NCBI RefSeq assembly: GCF_044385915.1
Contig: NZ_JBISCC010000125.1
Span: 1 to 64,000, forward strand
Direction: 5' to 3'
Source of the DNA: Thalassobellus citreus
GTDB lineage: Bacteria > Bacteroidota > Bacteroidia > Flavobacteriales > Flavobacteriaceae
Length of the DNA stretch: 64,000 bases
In this document: positions 7,833 to 17,017 of the stretch, in pieces
Layout of the letters: each line of letters begins with the position of its first letter
How positions within the stretch are numbered: position 1 is the stretch's first letter
The notes under the pieces: generated by a model
Seen by the model: only the letters and a program-made list of their open reading frames with translations
What the model was told of the DNA's origin: nothing
Databases searched by the model: none
Translations under genes and position numbers: made by a program

Positions 7833-9764
7833 ATGAATATTTTTAAATATAAACTTACTCCCCTCCTACTAACTGTATTCTTATTGATTAGTAATATTTC
7901 GTATTCTCAAAACGAAACGAAATCTTGTGGAACAACAACTTCTGAAAAATCTCTTGATTACATAAAAAGTATCAAATCTCAAATTCAAGAATATGAACAA
8001 ACTTTTTTTCAAATAAAATCTAATAAGAATACTAATAAAACCTGTAATACAAAAATCACTAATTCTATTCCTATCAAAGCACATGTTCTAAGGTACTCTG
8101 ATGGATCAAAAGGAATTTGTGCTTCTGAAATTGAATATGCCATTGATAATTTGAATACCATATATTCTGAAGCCTATATGACATTTTTTTTATGTGATGC
8201 CATAAATTATATTGATGATAATGAATTAATTGAAATAACAAAAGGTGACGAAAGAAATTTAACAGAACAATATAATATACCTGGGGTCATAAATATTTAT
8301 TTCACCCATTCTCTTAAGAATACTTCTGACGAAAGTATTTGCGGGTACTCTGATAATGAAGGTAGAAAAGATGTTATTGTTATAAATAATGATTGTGCTA
8401 CAAATAATTCATCTTTAGTTCATGAAATGGGACATTTTTTCTCATTAATACATACTCATGGACCAAATGATACTACAACAGAATTAGTAGATGGTAGCAA
8501 TTGTGATACCGATGGTGATGGTATTTGTGACACACCTGCAGATCCAGGATTATCAACAGCTAACATTAATAATTTTTGCGAATACACAGGTAATACAACT
8601 GATGTGAACGGAGAGAAATATACACCTGATACAGAAAATATCATGTCATATTCTAGAAAAGCTTGTAGAAATCATTTTACACCTCAGCAATTGGCACGTA
8701 TGTATGCTTTTTACCAAACTACAAAAAGTTATTTAGCTTGCGAGTCATTTAATGCAAACTTTATTGTTGATAGTTCTCAAACTTGTGATGATACGCTAAC
8801 TGTTAACTTAAAAAGTAATTGTGATAACTTAACTAAATGGGAATGGGATATTGATAGTGATGGTGTTATAGACTATAACACAAAAGAAATTACTCATACT
8901 TATGCTCAAGGGGTTTATGATGTAACTCTTACTGTTTCTAGCAAGTCTAAAACTATTAGTAAAACATTTTCAAAACTTATAAAAGTTGGGAATTCAACAA
9001 CAAATTTTAGTGAAGATTTTGAAGATTCTAATTTGCTTAGCGATTTAAATTGGACCATCAAAGATGCTTCTAAAAATGGCTACAATTGGTTATTAAACAA
9101 AGGAGAAACTGCTTCAAATGAAACAGGACCTCTTTTACAAAAATTATCTAATAACAAATCCAACACCTATATATATGCAGAAGCTTCTGGAGCAAAACCG
9201 GGTGATGTAGCAGAATTTACTTCTCCTTGTATAAACGTTGTTAATGAAAACTCTGCATTAGACTTTTCATACCATATGTTTGGAGAACATATGGGAGCAT
9301 TACACATAGATTTAATTACAGAAGAAGGTGATGTTAATGATATTATTGCTCCTCTTTATGGCAACCAACAAACCAATCAAAGTGATAATTTTTTATCTAA
9401 AACAATAAATTTATCGGCATATACAAATCAAACTGTAAAAGTTAGATTTAGAGCGGTTCGTGGTGATAGTTGGGATGCTGATATTGCTATTGATAATATT
9501 TTTATTAAAACTATAGACGTACCAATATCGAGTAATCTAAAGGCTAAAGCATTTCCTAACCCAGTTAAAAATGGTTTAATAAATATTACAACCAATTCAC
9601 CAAGTGAAATCACTCAATATCGTATTTCTAATGTATATGGTCAAATATTTTTAACAGGAACAGTAACAAAACAGCCTATTGACGTGAGTAGTTTATCTTC
9701 AGGAACCTATTTGATTACTGTTAGTAATTCTCATTCTAGAACCGTAAAGAAGATTATAAAATAA
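7833..9764 (+). CDS. Secreted pappalysin-like (M43) metalloprotease with PKD and T9SS domains
   Basis: Extracellular zinc protease of 643 residues. Order of parts: signal peptide (residues 1-26); M43 catalytic domain with the zinc site HEMGHFFSLIH (197-207) and the Met-turn NIMSYS (269-274); a PKD-like beta domain (about 305-390, ending ITHTYAQGVYDVTLTV); a choice-of-anchor-J/MAM-like domain (about 394-565); and a T9SS type A sorting domain (KAFPNPVKNG to the end). It probably degrades protein outside the cell. A TTG in the same frame at 7812 would add seven residues; the ATG at 7833 directly precedes the signal peptide and is preferred. The gene ends 6 bp from the convergent pyrD stop. Confidence 0.88.
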   Translation: MNIFKYKLTPLLLTVFLLISNISYSQNETKSCGTTTSEKSLDYIKSIKSQIQEYEQTFFQIKSNKNTNKTCNTKITNSIPIKAHVLRYSDGSKGICASEIEYAIDNLNTIYSEAYMTFFLCDAINYIDDNELIEITKGDERNLTEQYNIPGVINIYFTHSLKNTSDESICGYSDNEGRKDVIVINNDCATNNSSLVHEMGHFFSLIHTHGPNDTTTELVDGSNCDTDGDGICDTPADPGLSTANINNFCEYTGNTTDVNGEKYTPDTENIMSYSRKACRNHFTPQQLARMYAFYQTTKSYLACESFNANFIVDSSQTCDDTLTVNLKSNCDNLTKWEWDIDSDGVIDYNTKEITHTYAQGVYDVTLTVSSKSKTISKTFSKLIKVGNSTTNFSEDFEDSNLLSDLNWTIKDASKNGYNWLLNKGETASNETGPLLQKLSNNKSNTYIYAEASGAKPGDVAEFTSPCINVVNENSALDFSYHMFGEHMGALHIDLITEEGDVNDIIAPLYGNQQTNQSDNFLSKTINLSAYTNQTVKVRFRAVRGDSWDADIAIDNIFIKTIDVPISSNLKAKAFPNPVKNGLINITTNSPSEITQYRISNVYGQIFLTGTVTKQPIDVSSLSSGTYLITVSNSHSRTVKKIIK

Positions 9765-9770
9765 ACCTTT

Positions 9771-10802
9771 TTAAGATTTAAGGACAGCTTTATTTATCTT
9801 TTTAACCAAACTAGGTCCCTCGTAAATAAAACCAGTATAAACTTGTACTAAATCGGCACCACCAGCTATTTTTTCAAGAGCATCTTCTGCAGAATGAATG
9901 CCACCAACACCAATGATTGGGAATGCTTTTTTACTCTTTTCAGATAAGTATTTAATAACCTGTGTACTTTTATTCCTTATCGGTTTTCCGCTTAAACCAC
10001 CATTTCCAATACTTTCAAGTTGTTCTTTAGAGGCTTTTAAATCACTTCTATCAGTCGATGTATTACTTGCTATAACACCATCTAAATTTGTAGTAGAAAC
10101 TAACTCAATAATTTCATCTAATTGATTATTATTCAAATCTGGTGCTATTTTTAAAAGAATAGGTTTCTGACTTTCAAAAGTAGTATTCGCTTTTTGTACA
10201 GCTCCAATTAATTCTTCTAAATAATCTTTATCATTTAATTTAGCATGACTACCAACATTAGGACAACTAACATTAAGTACAAAATAATCTACATAAGGAT
10301 GCAATGCATTAAAACACTCTAAATAATCTTTAGTATAATCTTCGGGCTTCGTATCGGTATTCTTACCAATATTCCCTCCTATAATTAATTTGCCTTGATT
10401 CTTTTTTAACTGGGTAATTGCTGTTTGAACACCTTCATTATTAAACCCCATACGGTTTATAATACCTTGATCGTCTTTTAAACGAAATAATCTTTTTTTA
10501 GGATTTCCTGCTTGGGCTTTTGGTGTTACAGTACCAATTTCTATAAAACCAAATCCAAAATTTGCTAATTCATTATAAAGCACTGCATTTTTATCGAAAC
10601 CTGCTGCTAATCCAACAGGATTCTTAAAAGTCAACCCAAATAATTTACGTTCTAGCTTTTTATCATCAACCACATATAAACTTCTAAATATGGCAGAAAA
10701 ACCAGGGATCTTACAAGTGAATTTTATTAAAGAAAAAGTGAAATGGTGAATTTTTTCTGGATCGAAAAGAAAAAAGAATGGTCTTAGCAGTAATTTGTAC
10801 AT
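9771..10802 (-). CDS. pyrD: Dihydroorotate dehydrogenase, quinone-linked class 2
   Basis: Oxidises dihydroorotate to orotate in pyrimidine synthesis and passes the electrons to quinone at the inner membrane. The 343 residues include the N-terminal helical extension (MYKLLLRPFFFLFDPEKIHHF) that marks membrane-associated class 2 enzymes, followed by the FMN barrel (GLAAGFDKNA, NRMGFNNEG, IIGVGGI). Unusually the active-site motif reads NVSCPN with Cys180, where E. coli and human class 2 enzymes have Ser (SSPN) and class 1 enzymes have Cys. The gene has its own promoter and is divergent from pepT. Confidence 0.93.
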   Translation of the reverse strand: MYKLLLRPFFFLFDPEKIHHFTFSLIKFTCKIPGFSAIFRSLYVVDDKKLERKLFGLTFKNPVGLAAGFDKNAVLYNELANFGFGFIEIGTVTPKAQAGNPKKRLFRLKDDQGIINRMGFNNEGVQTAITQLKKNQGKLIIGGNIGKNTDTKPEDYTKDYLECFNALHPYVDYFVLNVSCPNVGSHAKLNDKDYLEELIGAVQKANTTFESQKPILLKIAPDLNNNQLDEIIELVSTTNLDGVIASNTSTDRSDLKASKEQLESIGNGGLSGKPIRNKSTQVIKYLSEKSKKAFPIIGVGGIHSAEDALEKIAGGADLVQVYTGFIYEGPSLVKKINKAVLKS

Positions 10803-10817
10803 CTGGTATTATTTATG

Positions 10818-10848
10818 CAAAAGTACTTCTAAATAAAAAAATGAACAA
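10818..10848 (-). promoter_or_regulatory. Promoter of pyrD
   Basis: On the minus strand TTG (10848-10846), a 20-base spacer and TACTTTTG (10825-10818). This is a full match to the Bacteroidota consensus, with a very short predicted leader before the ATG at 10802. Confidence 0.65.
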
Positions 10849-10939
10849 TTCAAAAGACAAAAAAATTATTAGTCGTATTTTTGAGTTCGTATTTAGAGTG
10901 TTTATTTATCACACTCAAACCCTTAAATTTCTATAATTA

Positions 10940-12181
10940 ATGATTTCAAAAGAACACATTATAAAACGCTTTATAGGTTACGTTACTGTTGACACAGAGT
11001 CTGACCCAAATTCAAATACAACTCCGAGCACAAAAAAGCAATGGGATTTAGCTAATAAACTGGCAGAAGAACTTAAAGCTATTGGCTTACAAGAAGTAAG
11101 TATTGACGAAAATGCATACATTATGGCAACATTACCAAGTAATGTTAATCATGAAGTACCAACAATTGGCTTTATTTCTCATTTTGATACCTCTCCAGAT
11201 TTTACTGGTGCCAATGTAAAACCCCAAATTATTGAAAATTACGATGGAAAAGATATTGTTTTAAATGACGCTGAAAACATTATTCTATCGCCCGATTATT
11301 TTGAAGATTTACTACAATATAAAGGCCAAACTTTAATAACCACTGATGGCACTACACTTTTAGGAGCCGATGACAAGGCAGGTATTTGCGAAATCGTATC
11401 GGCAATGGAATACCTAGTTAATCATCCTGAAATTAAACATGGAAAAATACGTGTTGGTTTTACGCCAGACGAAGAGATTGGTAGAGGTGCACATAAATTT
11501 GATGTTGAAAAATTTGGAGCCGATTGGGCTTACACTATGGATGGTAGCCAAATAGGTGAATTAGAATATGAAAATTTTAATGCTGCTGGAGCCGTAGTAA
11601 AAGTGAAGGGTAAAATTGTACACCCTGGTTATGCCAAAGGAAAAATGATTAACTCTATGTACATTGCACAAGAGTTTATAAACTCACTTCCTCGTATGGA
11701 AACACCCGAACACACAACAGGTTACGAAGGTTTTTTCCATTTACACAACATTAAAGGTGATGTAGAAGAAACAACTTTAGAATATATTATTCGCGATCAC
11801 GATAGGGGTCATTTTGAAGCCAGAAAAGAAGTAATGACAAAACTTACCAATGAGCTTAATTCTCAATATGGCAGAGAAGTTATTGTAACTGAGATTAAAG
11901 ATCAGTATTACAATATGAAAGAGAAAGTAGAACCTGTTATGCATATTGTTGATATTGCTGAGGAAGCTATGAAACAATTAGGAATTACGCCTTTAATTAA
12001 AGCCATTCGTGGTGGTACTGACGGATCGCAACTAAGTTATATGGGATTACCGTGCCCTAATATATTTGCTGGTGGCCATAATTTTCATGGACGCTTTGAA
12101 TATGTACCGGTAGAAAGTATTATTAAAGCTACTGAGGTTATTTGTAAAATTGCAGAATTAACAGCACAAAAACAATCATAA
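10940..12181 (+). CDS. pepT: Peptidase T (tripeptide aminopeptidase)
   Basis: Cytosolic M20B zinc peptidase releasing the N-terminal residue of tripeptides. At 413 residues it has the usual length. Metal and catalytic residues are visible: His81 and Asp83 in ISHFDTSPD, Asp144/Asp145 in LLGADDKAG, Glu178/Glu179 in PDEEIG, and the late His in the AGGHNFHGRFE region. The dimerisation lid lies between about 210 and 320. It is followed 22 bp later by a second M20 hydrolase on the same strand, so the two are probably cotranscribed. Confidence 0.95.
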   Translation: MISKEHIIKRFIGYVTVDTESDPNSNTTPSTKKQWDLANKLAEELKAIGLQEVSIDENAYIMATLPSNVNHEVPTIGFISHFDTSPDFTGANVKPQIIENYDGKDIVLNDAENIILSPDYFEDLLQYKGQTLITTDGTTLLGADDKAGICEIVSAMEYLVNHPEIKHGKIRVGFTPDEEIGRGAHKFDVEKFGADWAYTMDGSQIGELEYENFNAAGAVVKVKGKIVHPGYAKGKMINSMYIAQEFINSLPRMETPEHTTGYEGFFHLHNIKGDVEETTLEYIIRDHDRGHFEARKEVMTKLTNELNSQYGREVIVTEIKDQYYNMKEKVEPVMHIVDIAEEAMKQLGITPLIKAIRGGTDGSQLSYMGLPCPNIFAGGHNFHGRFEYVPVESIIKATEVICKIAELTAQKQS

Positions 12182-12203
12182 AATAATTAGCACAACTTCT
12201 TTA

Positions 12204-13364
12204 ATGACTATTGAAGCTATATTGTCAAAACTTGTCTCCTTTCCTGTTTTAGGTGGAGAAAGTAATATATCCATAATTCATTGGATTAAATCATATATAG
12301 AATCATTTGGCATAACATGTACATTAGTTCCAAATAAAGAAGGTGATAAAGCTTCCTTACATTGTAGAATTGGGCCGTCTAAAAACGGTGGTATTATTTT
12401 ATCTGGACATACAGATGTTGTTCCTGTAAAAGGACAAGATTGGGAAACTGATCCGTTTATTTTAACCGATAAAGGAGATGGCAAATTATACGGTAGAGGT
12501 TCTTGTGATATGAAAGGCTTTATAGCTTGTTGTTTAAGCATTTTACCTAGTTTAGCTAAAGCTGGTTTAAAAAAGCCTATCTACTTTGCTTTTTCTTATG
12601 ATGAAGAAATAGGCTGCTTAGGAGCTCCCGATTTAATTGCGCATTTATTAAATCATTATCCTGAAACACCAAAATATGCTATAATAGGCGAACCCACATT
12701 ATTGCAACCTATTATTGGGCATAAAGGCATCTGCTTATATACTACAAAAGTAAATGGTTCTGCAGGACATAGTAGCGGTATTAGAAAAGAAGTGAGTGCC
12801 ATTCATGAAGCGGCTCGTTTAATTTTATGGCTAGAAAATAAAATGATTGCATTAGTAGATTCTGGGAGTATTGACAATCGTTTTACACCACCGCACTCCT
12901 CATTGCATACCGGAATTATCCATGGAGGAATTGCTCCAAACGTTATTGCTGATAAAGCTTATTTTTCTTGGGACGCGAGAGTAATTCCTAATGACAATTT
13001 ATCAGAAATTATTAATGAATTCAAAACACATTGTGATAATAGAACAGACGTATTAAAACCTATATTTCCCGATTTTAAAATTGAAACTGAAGAAATTCAC
13101 GCTCCTGTACCTAGTTTTTCAACTGACGAGAATGCAGATATTGTTAAATTGATGAGGAAAATAAACACTAATACGCATATTGGAACCGTAGCATACGCAT
13201 CGGAAGCAGGACAATTTAATGAAGCTGGCTTACAAAGTATTGTTTGTGGCCCTGGCTCTATTGATCAAGCGCATAGAGCAAATGAGTTTATTAGTAAAGA
13301 GGAATTAACAAACTATGTAGAGCTATTAAATAATCTTATAAGTCTTTTTTCAGTATCCTCTTAG
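12204..13364 (+). CDS. argE: Acetylornithine deacetylase-like M20 hydrolase
   Basis: Predicted zinc amidohydrolase of 386 residues that would remove the acetyl group from N-acetylornithine (or a related acyl-amino acid) in arginine synthesis. The M20A signatures are intact: His69 and Asp71 in SGHTDVVPVKG, Asp102 in GRGSCDMKG, Glu134/Glu135 in YDEEIGC, and GEPT in the following motif. The substrate is assigned from overall resemblance to ArgE; some Bacteroidota use N-succinyl or acetyl-citrulline variants, so specificity is less certain than the family. It follows pepT closely. Its stop codon overlaps the stop of the convergent gene at 13361. Confidence 0.8.
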   Translation: MTIEAILSKLVSFPVLGGESNISIIHWIKSYIESFGITCTLVPNKEGDKASLHCRIGPSKNGGIILSGHTDVVPVKGQDWETDPFILTDKGDGKLYGRGSCDMKGFIACCLSILPSLAKAGLKKPIYFAFSYDEEIGCLGAPDLIAHLLNHYPETPKYAIIGEPTLLQPIIGHKGICLYTTKVNGSAGHSSGIRKEVSAIHEAARLILWLENKMIALVDSGSIDNRFTPPHSSLHTGIIHGGIAPNVIADKAYFSWDARVIPNDNLSEIINEFKTHCDNRTDVLKPIFPDFKIETEEIHAPVPSFSTDENADIVKLMRKINTNTHIGTVAYASEAGQFNEAGLQSIVCGPGSIDQAHRANEFISKEELTNYVELLNNLISLFSVSS

Positions 13365-13978
13365 ATTTTAAAACCTTCCTTTTCCAATTCAACTAGTTCC
13401 TGCTTATTAAAATGCTCTGAAATTAAACTCATTTTATGTTTACCTGTTTTTCTAAGGTATACCCAACCATACAATTTCCCCATTCTTGATTTATAATCAA
13501 ACCATTTTCCGTTTGGGTTTTTAATTTCATCATATCTAAATTCTTTCCATCTCTGAATTCTATCAATATTGGTTTCTGGTTTTTCCCATTTTCTAATATC
13601 CCCAAACTTTTTTTTCCAAACCCTATCAAATTTTTTAATAGTTTGTTGTTTTAAAATATCTTTTTTGGGTAAAACATAAGAATTAAACCTTGTGATATAT
13701 GCTTGCTTATTAGGCTTTATGTCAAATGAAAGTTGTGTCGTGAATTTTTCTAAGTAATCTTCAGGATTCTTACTATGCATTTTATAATTAACACCTAAAC
13801 TCTCAATTTTCTTTATTAATTCAGTTTTATTTTTTCTTTTAGCCGATGTTAAAAAAGTTCCTAAGCTTCTGTTTTTATATTTAAACCTGTGATTTACCTG
13901 AATAGCAACACCTTCATTAATAGCATTTTTTAACAAATCTAGCCACTCATCTTCCGATAATCTCTTTTTATATTTCAT
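13361..13978 (-). CDS. Hypothetical basic protein, unknown family
   Basis: I do not recognise this 205-residue protein. It has no signal peptide or membrane segment and is rich in Lys/Arg and in Trp (for example DEWLDLL, FDRVWKKKFGDIRKWEKP, RIQRWKEFRY). The N-terminal part (VAIQVNHRFKYKNRSLGTFL) recalls the short helical repeats that accompany some helicases, where a Trp/Arg-rich helix is followed by LGxFL; a nucleic-acid-binding role is conceivable but unproven. It converges on the argE-like gene with the two stop codons sharing 13362-13363. The neighbour upstream is topoisomerase IV parC, 83 bp away. Confidence 0.6.
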   Translation of the reverse strand: MKYKKRLSEDEWLDLLKNAINEGVAIQVNHRFKYKNRSLGTFLTSAKRKNKTELIKKIESLGVNYKMHSKNPEDYLEKFTTQLSFDIKPNKQAYITRFNSYVLPKKDILKQQTIKKFDRVWKKKFGDIRKWEKPETNIDRIQRWKEFRYDEIKNPNGKWFDYKSRMGKLYGWVYLRKTGKHKMSLISEHFNKQELVELEKEGFKI

Positions 13979-14061
13979 TTTAAGGGAGGTAATATTAATT
14001 TAAAGCCTTTCTCTTTAGCTGTTTTTTTTTATAAAATACAACTTTTATTTAAATATATAGT

Positions 14062-16698
14062 CTAAAACAAAGTGATTTGTACTTCACCTTCATCATCACT
14101 ATCGTCGCTAGACTTTCCTTCTGATTTTGAGTTTCCTGTAGAAACCTCAGTTTCATCTACAACTTCTAAATCATCAGCATGTACTTCTTCGGGGGCTTCA
14201 AAAGGTATTGGATCTAATAAGTTTATTTGATTTACTTTATCCTTTGTTAATTGATTACCTAAAGCATTAATACCTTTTATAGAAATGAACTCCTCTAAAT
14301 TAATCTCTAAATTTTCTTTTCTGTCTTTACCACGTTCTTTAGCAAAAACAATTTCTGCCATAGGTTTCCAATCGGTTGATACTATTTCTAGTTGCGAATT
14401 AGGATGATCGGATATAAAAGATTCTTCTCTACCCTCGTTTTCAATTAAAAAACGTTTCACATAATAGATCTCTTTTTCACCATTGAAATAAACCGCAGAT
14501 ATAGGTTTTTTAGGTACCCATTTTTCCATAACAATCATATCATTATCAAAATGCATAGTAACCTCAGGGGTTACTGTTTTTAATACTCCTGACTGATTGA
14601 TAATAAGCAATTTATCTTCACCTCTAAATTCACCTATTAGTTCTCCTCTACCATCAACATTTAGTCTTTGTACGGCATCATCAAACCAAATTTTACGTGG
14701 TTTTAATGTAGACACGCCTTTTTCTTTAAGCTCTATACGCTTAATAGGATATTTTGTAACTAAGTTTCCTTTTGAAACACGTCCTTTTATTAAAATATTA
14801 GCAAAATCTATATCCCATTTTAGTTTTTTAATACTACCGGCCTGTCGTAACAAAACAGATATAACTTCAGCTTCTCCATTAGGGTTTGCAGAAAAATATA
14901 ATGTCTTAGAATTTTTACTACCGTTGGTTAAATCATATTCTCTATCACGAGTAATAGAGGTTACAGCAAAGCGTTTTATATAAGATGGTCCTTTGGTTCC
15001 ATCACGATAAATCATATTATAAATAGTACGCTTATCTTTCTTTTTAAATACCGCAACATGAATAATATCTTTACCAATAAAGGTTTTAGAATCTACTTTA
15101 GTAACCATCATTTTTCCTTGGCCAGTAAACACTATAATATCATCAATATCACTACAATCACCCACATATTCATCACGACGTAAAGATGTTCCAATAAAAC
15201 CTTCTTCTCTATTTACATAAAGCTTCGTGTTTCTTATAACAACTTTGGTTGCATCAACATCATCAAAGATTCTTATTTCTGTTTTACGTTCTCTTCCTTC
15301 TCCGTATTCTTTTTTAAGCCTTGTAAAATATGCAATGGCATAATCTATTAAATTTGCTAAATGATGTTTAATTTCGGCTATTTGTTCTTCTAAAGCATCA
15401 ATTTTTTGTTGTGCTTTATCAATATCAAATTTTGAAATACGCTTAATACGAATTTCTGTTAAACGTACAATATCTTCTTCTGTTACGGCACGTTTTAAAT
15501 GTTTTATATGTGGTTTAAGTCCTTTATCAATAGCGTTAATAACACCTTCCCAAGTTTCTTCTTCTTCAATATCTCGGTAAATTCTATTTTCAATAAAAAT
15601 ACGCTCTAAAGACGCAAAATGCCATTGCTCTTCAAATTCACCTAATTTTATTTCTAATTCTTGTTTTAAAAGTTGAACCGTATTATCGGTACTTCGACGT
15701 AACATTTCTGTAACACCAACAAAAAGCGGTTTATTATCTTCAATAACACAACCTAGTGGAGAAATTGAAGACTCACAACTTGTAAATGCAAATAAAGCGT
15801 CAATGGTTTTGTCTGGTGATAAGCCTGATGGTAAGTGAACTAATATTTCAACTTCGGCAGCAGTATTATCTTCTATCTTTTTAACCTTGATTTTCCCTTT
15901 ATCGTTAGCCTTTAAAATAGAATCTATTAAAGACGATGTGGTTGTACCAAAAGGAATTTCGGTTATAACTAACGTGTTTTTATCTAATTGTGAAATTTTA
16001 GCACGAACGCGTACTTTCCCTCCTCGTAATCCATCATTATAATTAGAAAAATCGGCTATTCCTGCAGTAGGAAAATCGGGTAAAATAGTAAATCGTTTAC
16101 CTTGTAAATGCTTAATAGAAGCATCAATAAGTTCTATAAAATTGTGTGGTAGTATTTTTGTAGATAATCCAACTGCAATCCCTTCACCTCCTTGCGCTAA
16201 AAGCAAAGGAAACATAACAGGTAAGTTTACAGGTTCTTTTCTTCTACCATCGTAACTCGCTTGCCATTCTGTAATTTTTGGATTAAAAACTACATCTAAT
16301 CCAAATTTAGAAATTCGAGCTTCAATATAACGAGACGCTGCAGCACGATCGCCTGTTAAAATATTCCCCCAGTTTCCTTGGGTATCTATTAATAAATCTT
16401 TTTGACCAATTTGTACCATGGCATCGGCAATACTTGCATCTCCGTGGGGATGGTATTGCATGGTATGCCCAACAATATTGGCAACTTTATTGTAGCGCCC
16501 ATCATCCAAATCTTTCATAGAGTGCATGATGCGACGCTGTACTGGTTTAAAGCCGTCTTCAATGGCTGGTACAGCACGTTCTAAAATAACGTAGGATGCA
16601 TAATCTAAAAACCAATCTTTATACATGCCCGTTATACGGGTTATGGTTTCTTGAGGTTCGTCTTGTTCGTTAATTAAGTCGTCGCTGTCTTCAATCAT
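14062..16698 (-). CDS. parC: DNA topoisomerase IV subunit A
   Basis: Breakage-reunion subunit that cuts and rejoins DNA to unlink daughter chromosomes, acting with ParE encoded just upstream. The 878 residues start with the winged-helix/tower domain: the catalytic tyrosine is Tyr124 in AASRYIEARI. The region equivalent to the quinolone-resistance loop reads HPHGDASIAD, with Ala88 at the position of GyrA Ser83 and Asp92 at that of GyrA Asp87. A C-terminal beta-propeller part follows, then a very acidic Ser/Asp/Glu tail over the last ~40 residues. It was called ParC rather than GyrA from its pairing with a 616-residue ParE-type B subunit. Confidence 0.92.
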   Translation of the reverse strand: MIEDSDDLINEQDEPQETITRITGMYKDWFLDYASYVILERAVPAIEDGFKPVQRRIMHSMKDLDDGRYNKVANIVGHTMQYHPHGDASIADAMVQIGQKDLLIDTQGNWGNILTGDRAAASRYIEARISKFGLDVVFNPKITEWQASYDGRRKEPVNLPVMFPLLLAQGGEGIAVGLSTKILPHNFIELIDASIKHLQGKRFTILPDFPTAGIADFSNYNDGLRGGKVRVRAKISQLDKNTLVITEIPFGTTTSSLIDSILKANDKGKIKVKKIEDNTAAEVEILVHLPSGLSPDKTIDALFAFTSCESSISPLGCVIEDNKPLFVGVTEMLRRSTDNTVQLLKQELEIKLGEFEEQWHFASLERIFIENRIYRDIEEEETWEGVINAIDKGLKPHIKHLKRAVTEEDIVRLTEIRIKRISKFDIDKAQQKIDALEEQIAEIKHHLANLIDYAIAYFTRLKKEYGEGRERKTEIRIFDDVDATKVVIRNTKLYVNREEGFIGTSLRRDEYVGDCSDIDDIIVFTGQGKMMVTKVDSKTFIGKDIIHVAVFKKKDKRTIYNMIYRDGTKGPSYIKRFAVTSITRDREYDLTNGSKNSKTLYFSANPNGEAEVISVLLRQAGSIKKLKWDIDFANILIKGRVSKGNLVTKYPIKRIELKEKGVSTLKPRKIWFDDAVQRLNVDGRGELIGEFRGEDKLLIINQSGVLKTVTPEVTMHFDNDMIVMEKWVPKKPISAVYFNGEKEIYYVKRFLIENEGREESFISDHPNSQLEIVSTDWKPMAEIVFAKERGKDRKENLEINLEEFISIKGINALGNQLTKDKVNQINLLDPIPFEAPEEVHADDLEVVDETEVSTGNSKSEGKSSDDSDDEGEVQITLF

Positions 16699-17017
16699 TA
16701 ATTAGGTCAATTTATTTTGGGTTTCCCGCTAAGAGTTACTCTTCCTTTCTTTTTACTTTTACTTTTATTTAATTTTTCACTTGTTAAAGTTACATGTAAA
16801 TAAGAATAATCTCTTTTTGTTTTTTTTGGTTCTTCTTTTATATATAACATATCTTTTAGTTTTAAATACCTTTTTATAAGGCCATTAATAAATTTACTTT
16901 TCTTGTACTGCAAATTTAAAACTAAACTAGTATATGTTGGTAATTTTTAACTTATTATTTTATATAATTCTCAATTTTATCGATTTAAAATACATATTTC
17001 ATTTTCAAAAACACCTT
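16699..17017. other. 319-bp gap between parE and parC with a doubtful small ORF
   Basis: On the minus strand 16913-16707 there is an open frame of 68 codons that starts with TTG and encodes a very Lys-rich peptide (ending KKKGRVTLSGKPKIN), stopping 8 bp before the parC ATG. The lack of an ATG start, the simple Lys-rich composition and the A/T-rich DNA make it weak; the close fit to parC is the only argument for translation. No hairpin terminator or promoter match was seen in the gap, so parE and parC may be read as one transcript. Confidence 0.35.

Noticed and set aside
14597..14983. 128-codon open frame on the plus strand
   Set aside because: Antisense to parC; no independent evidence.
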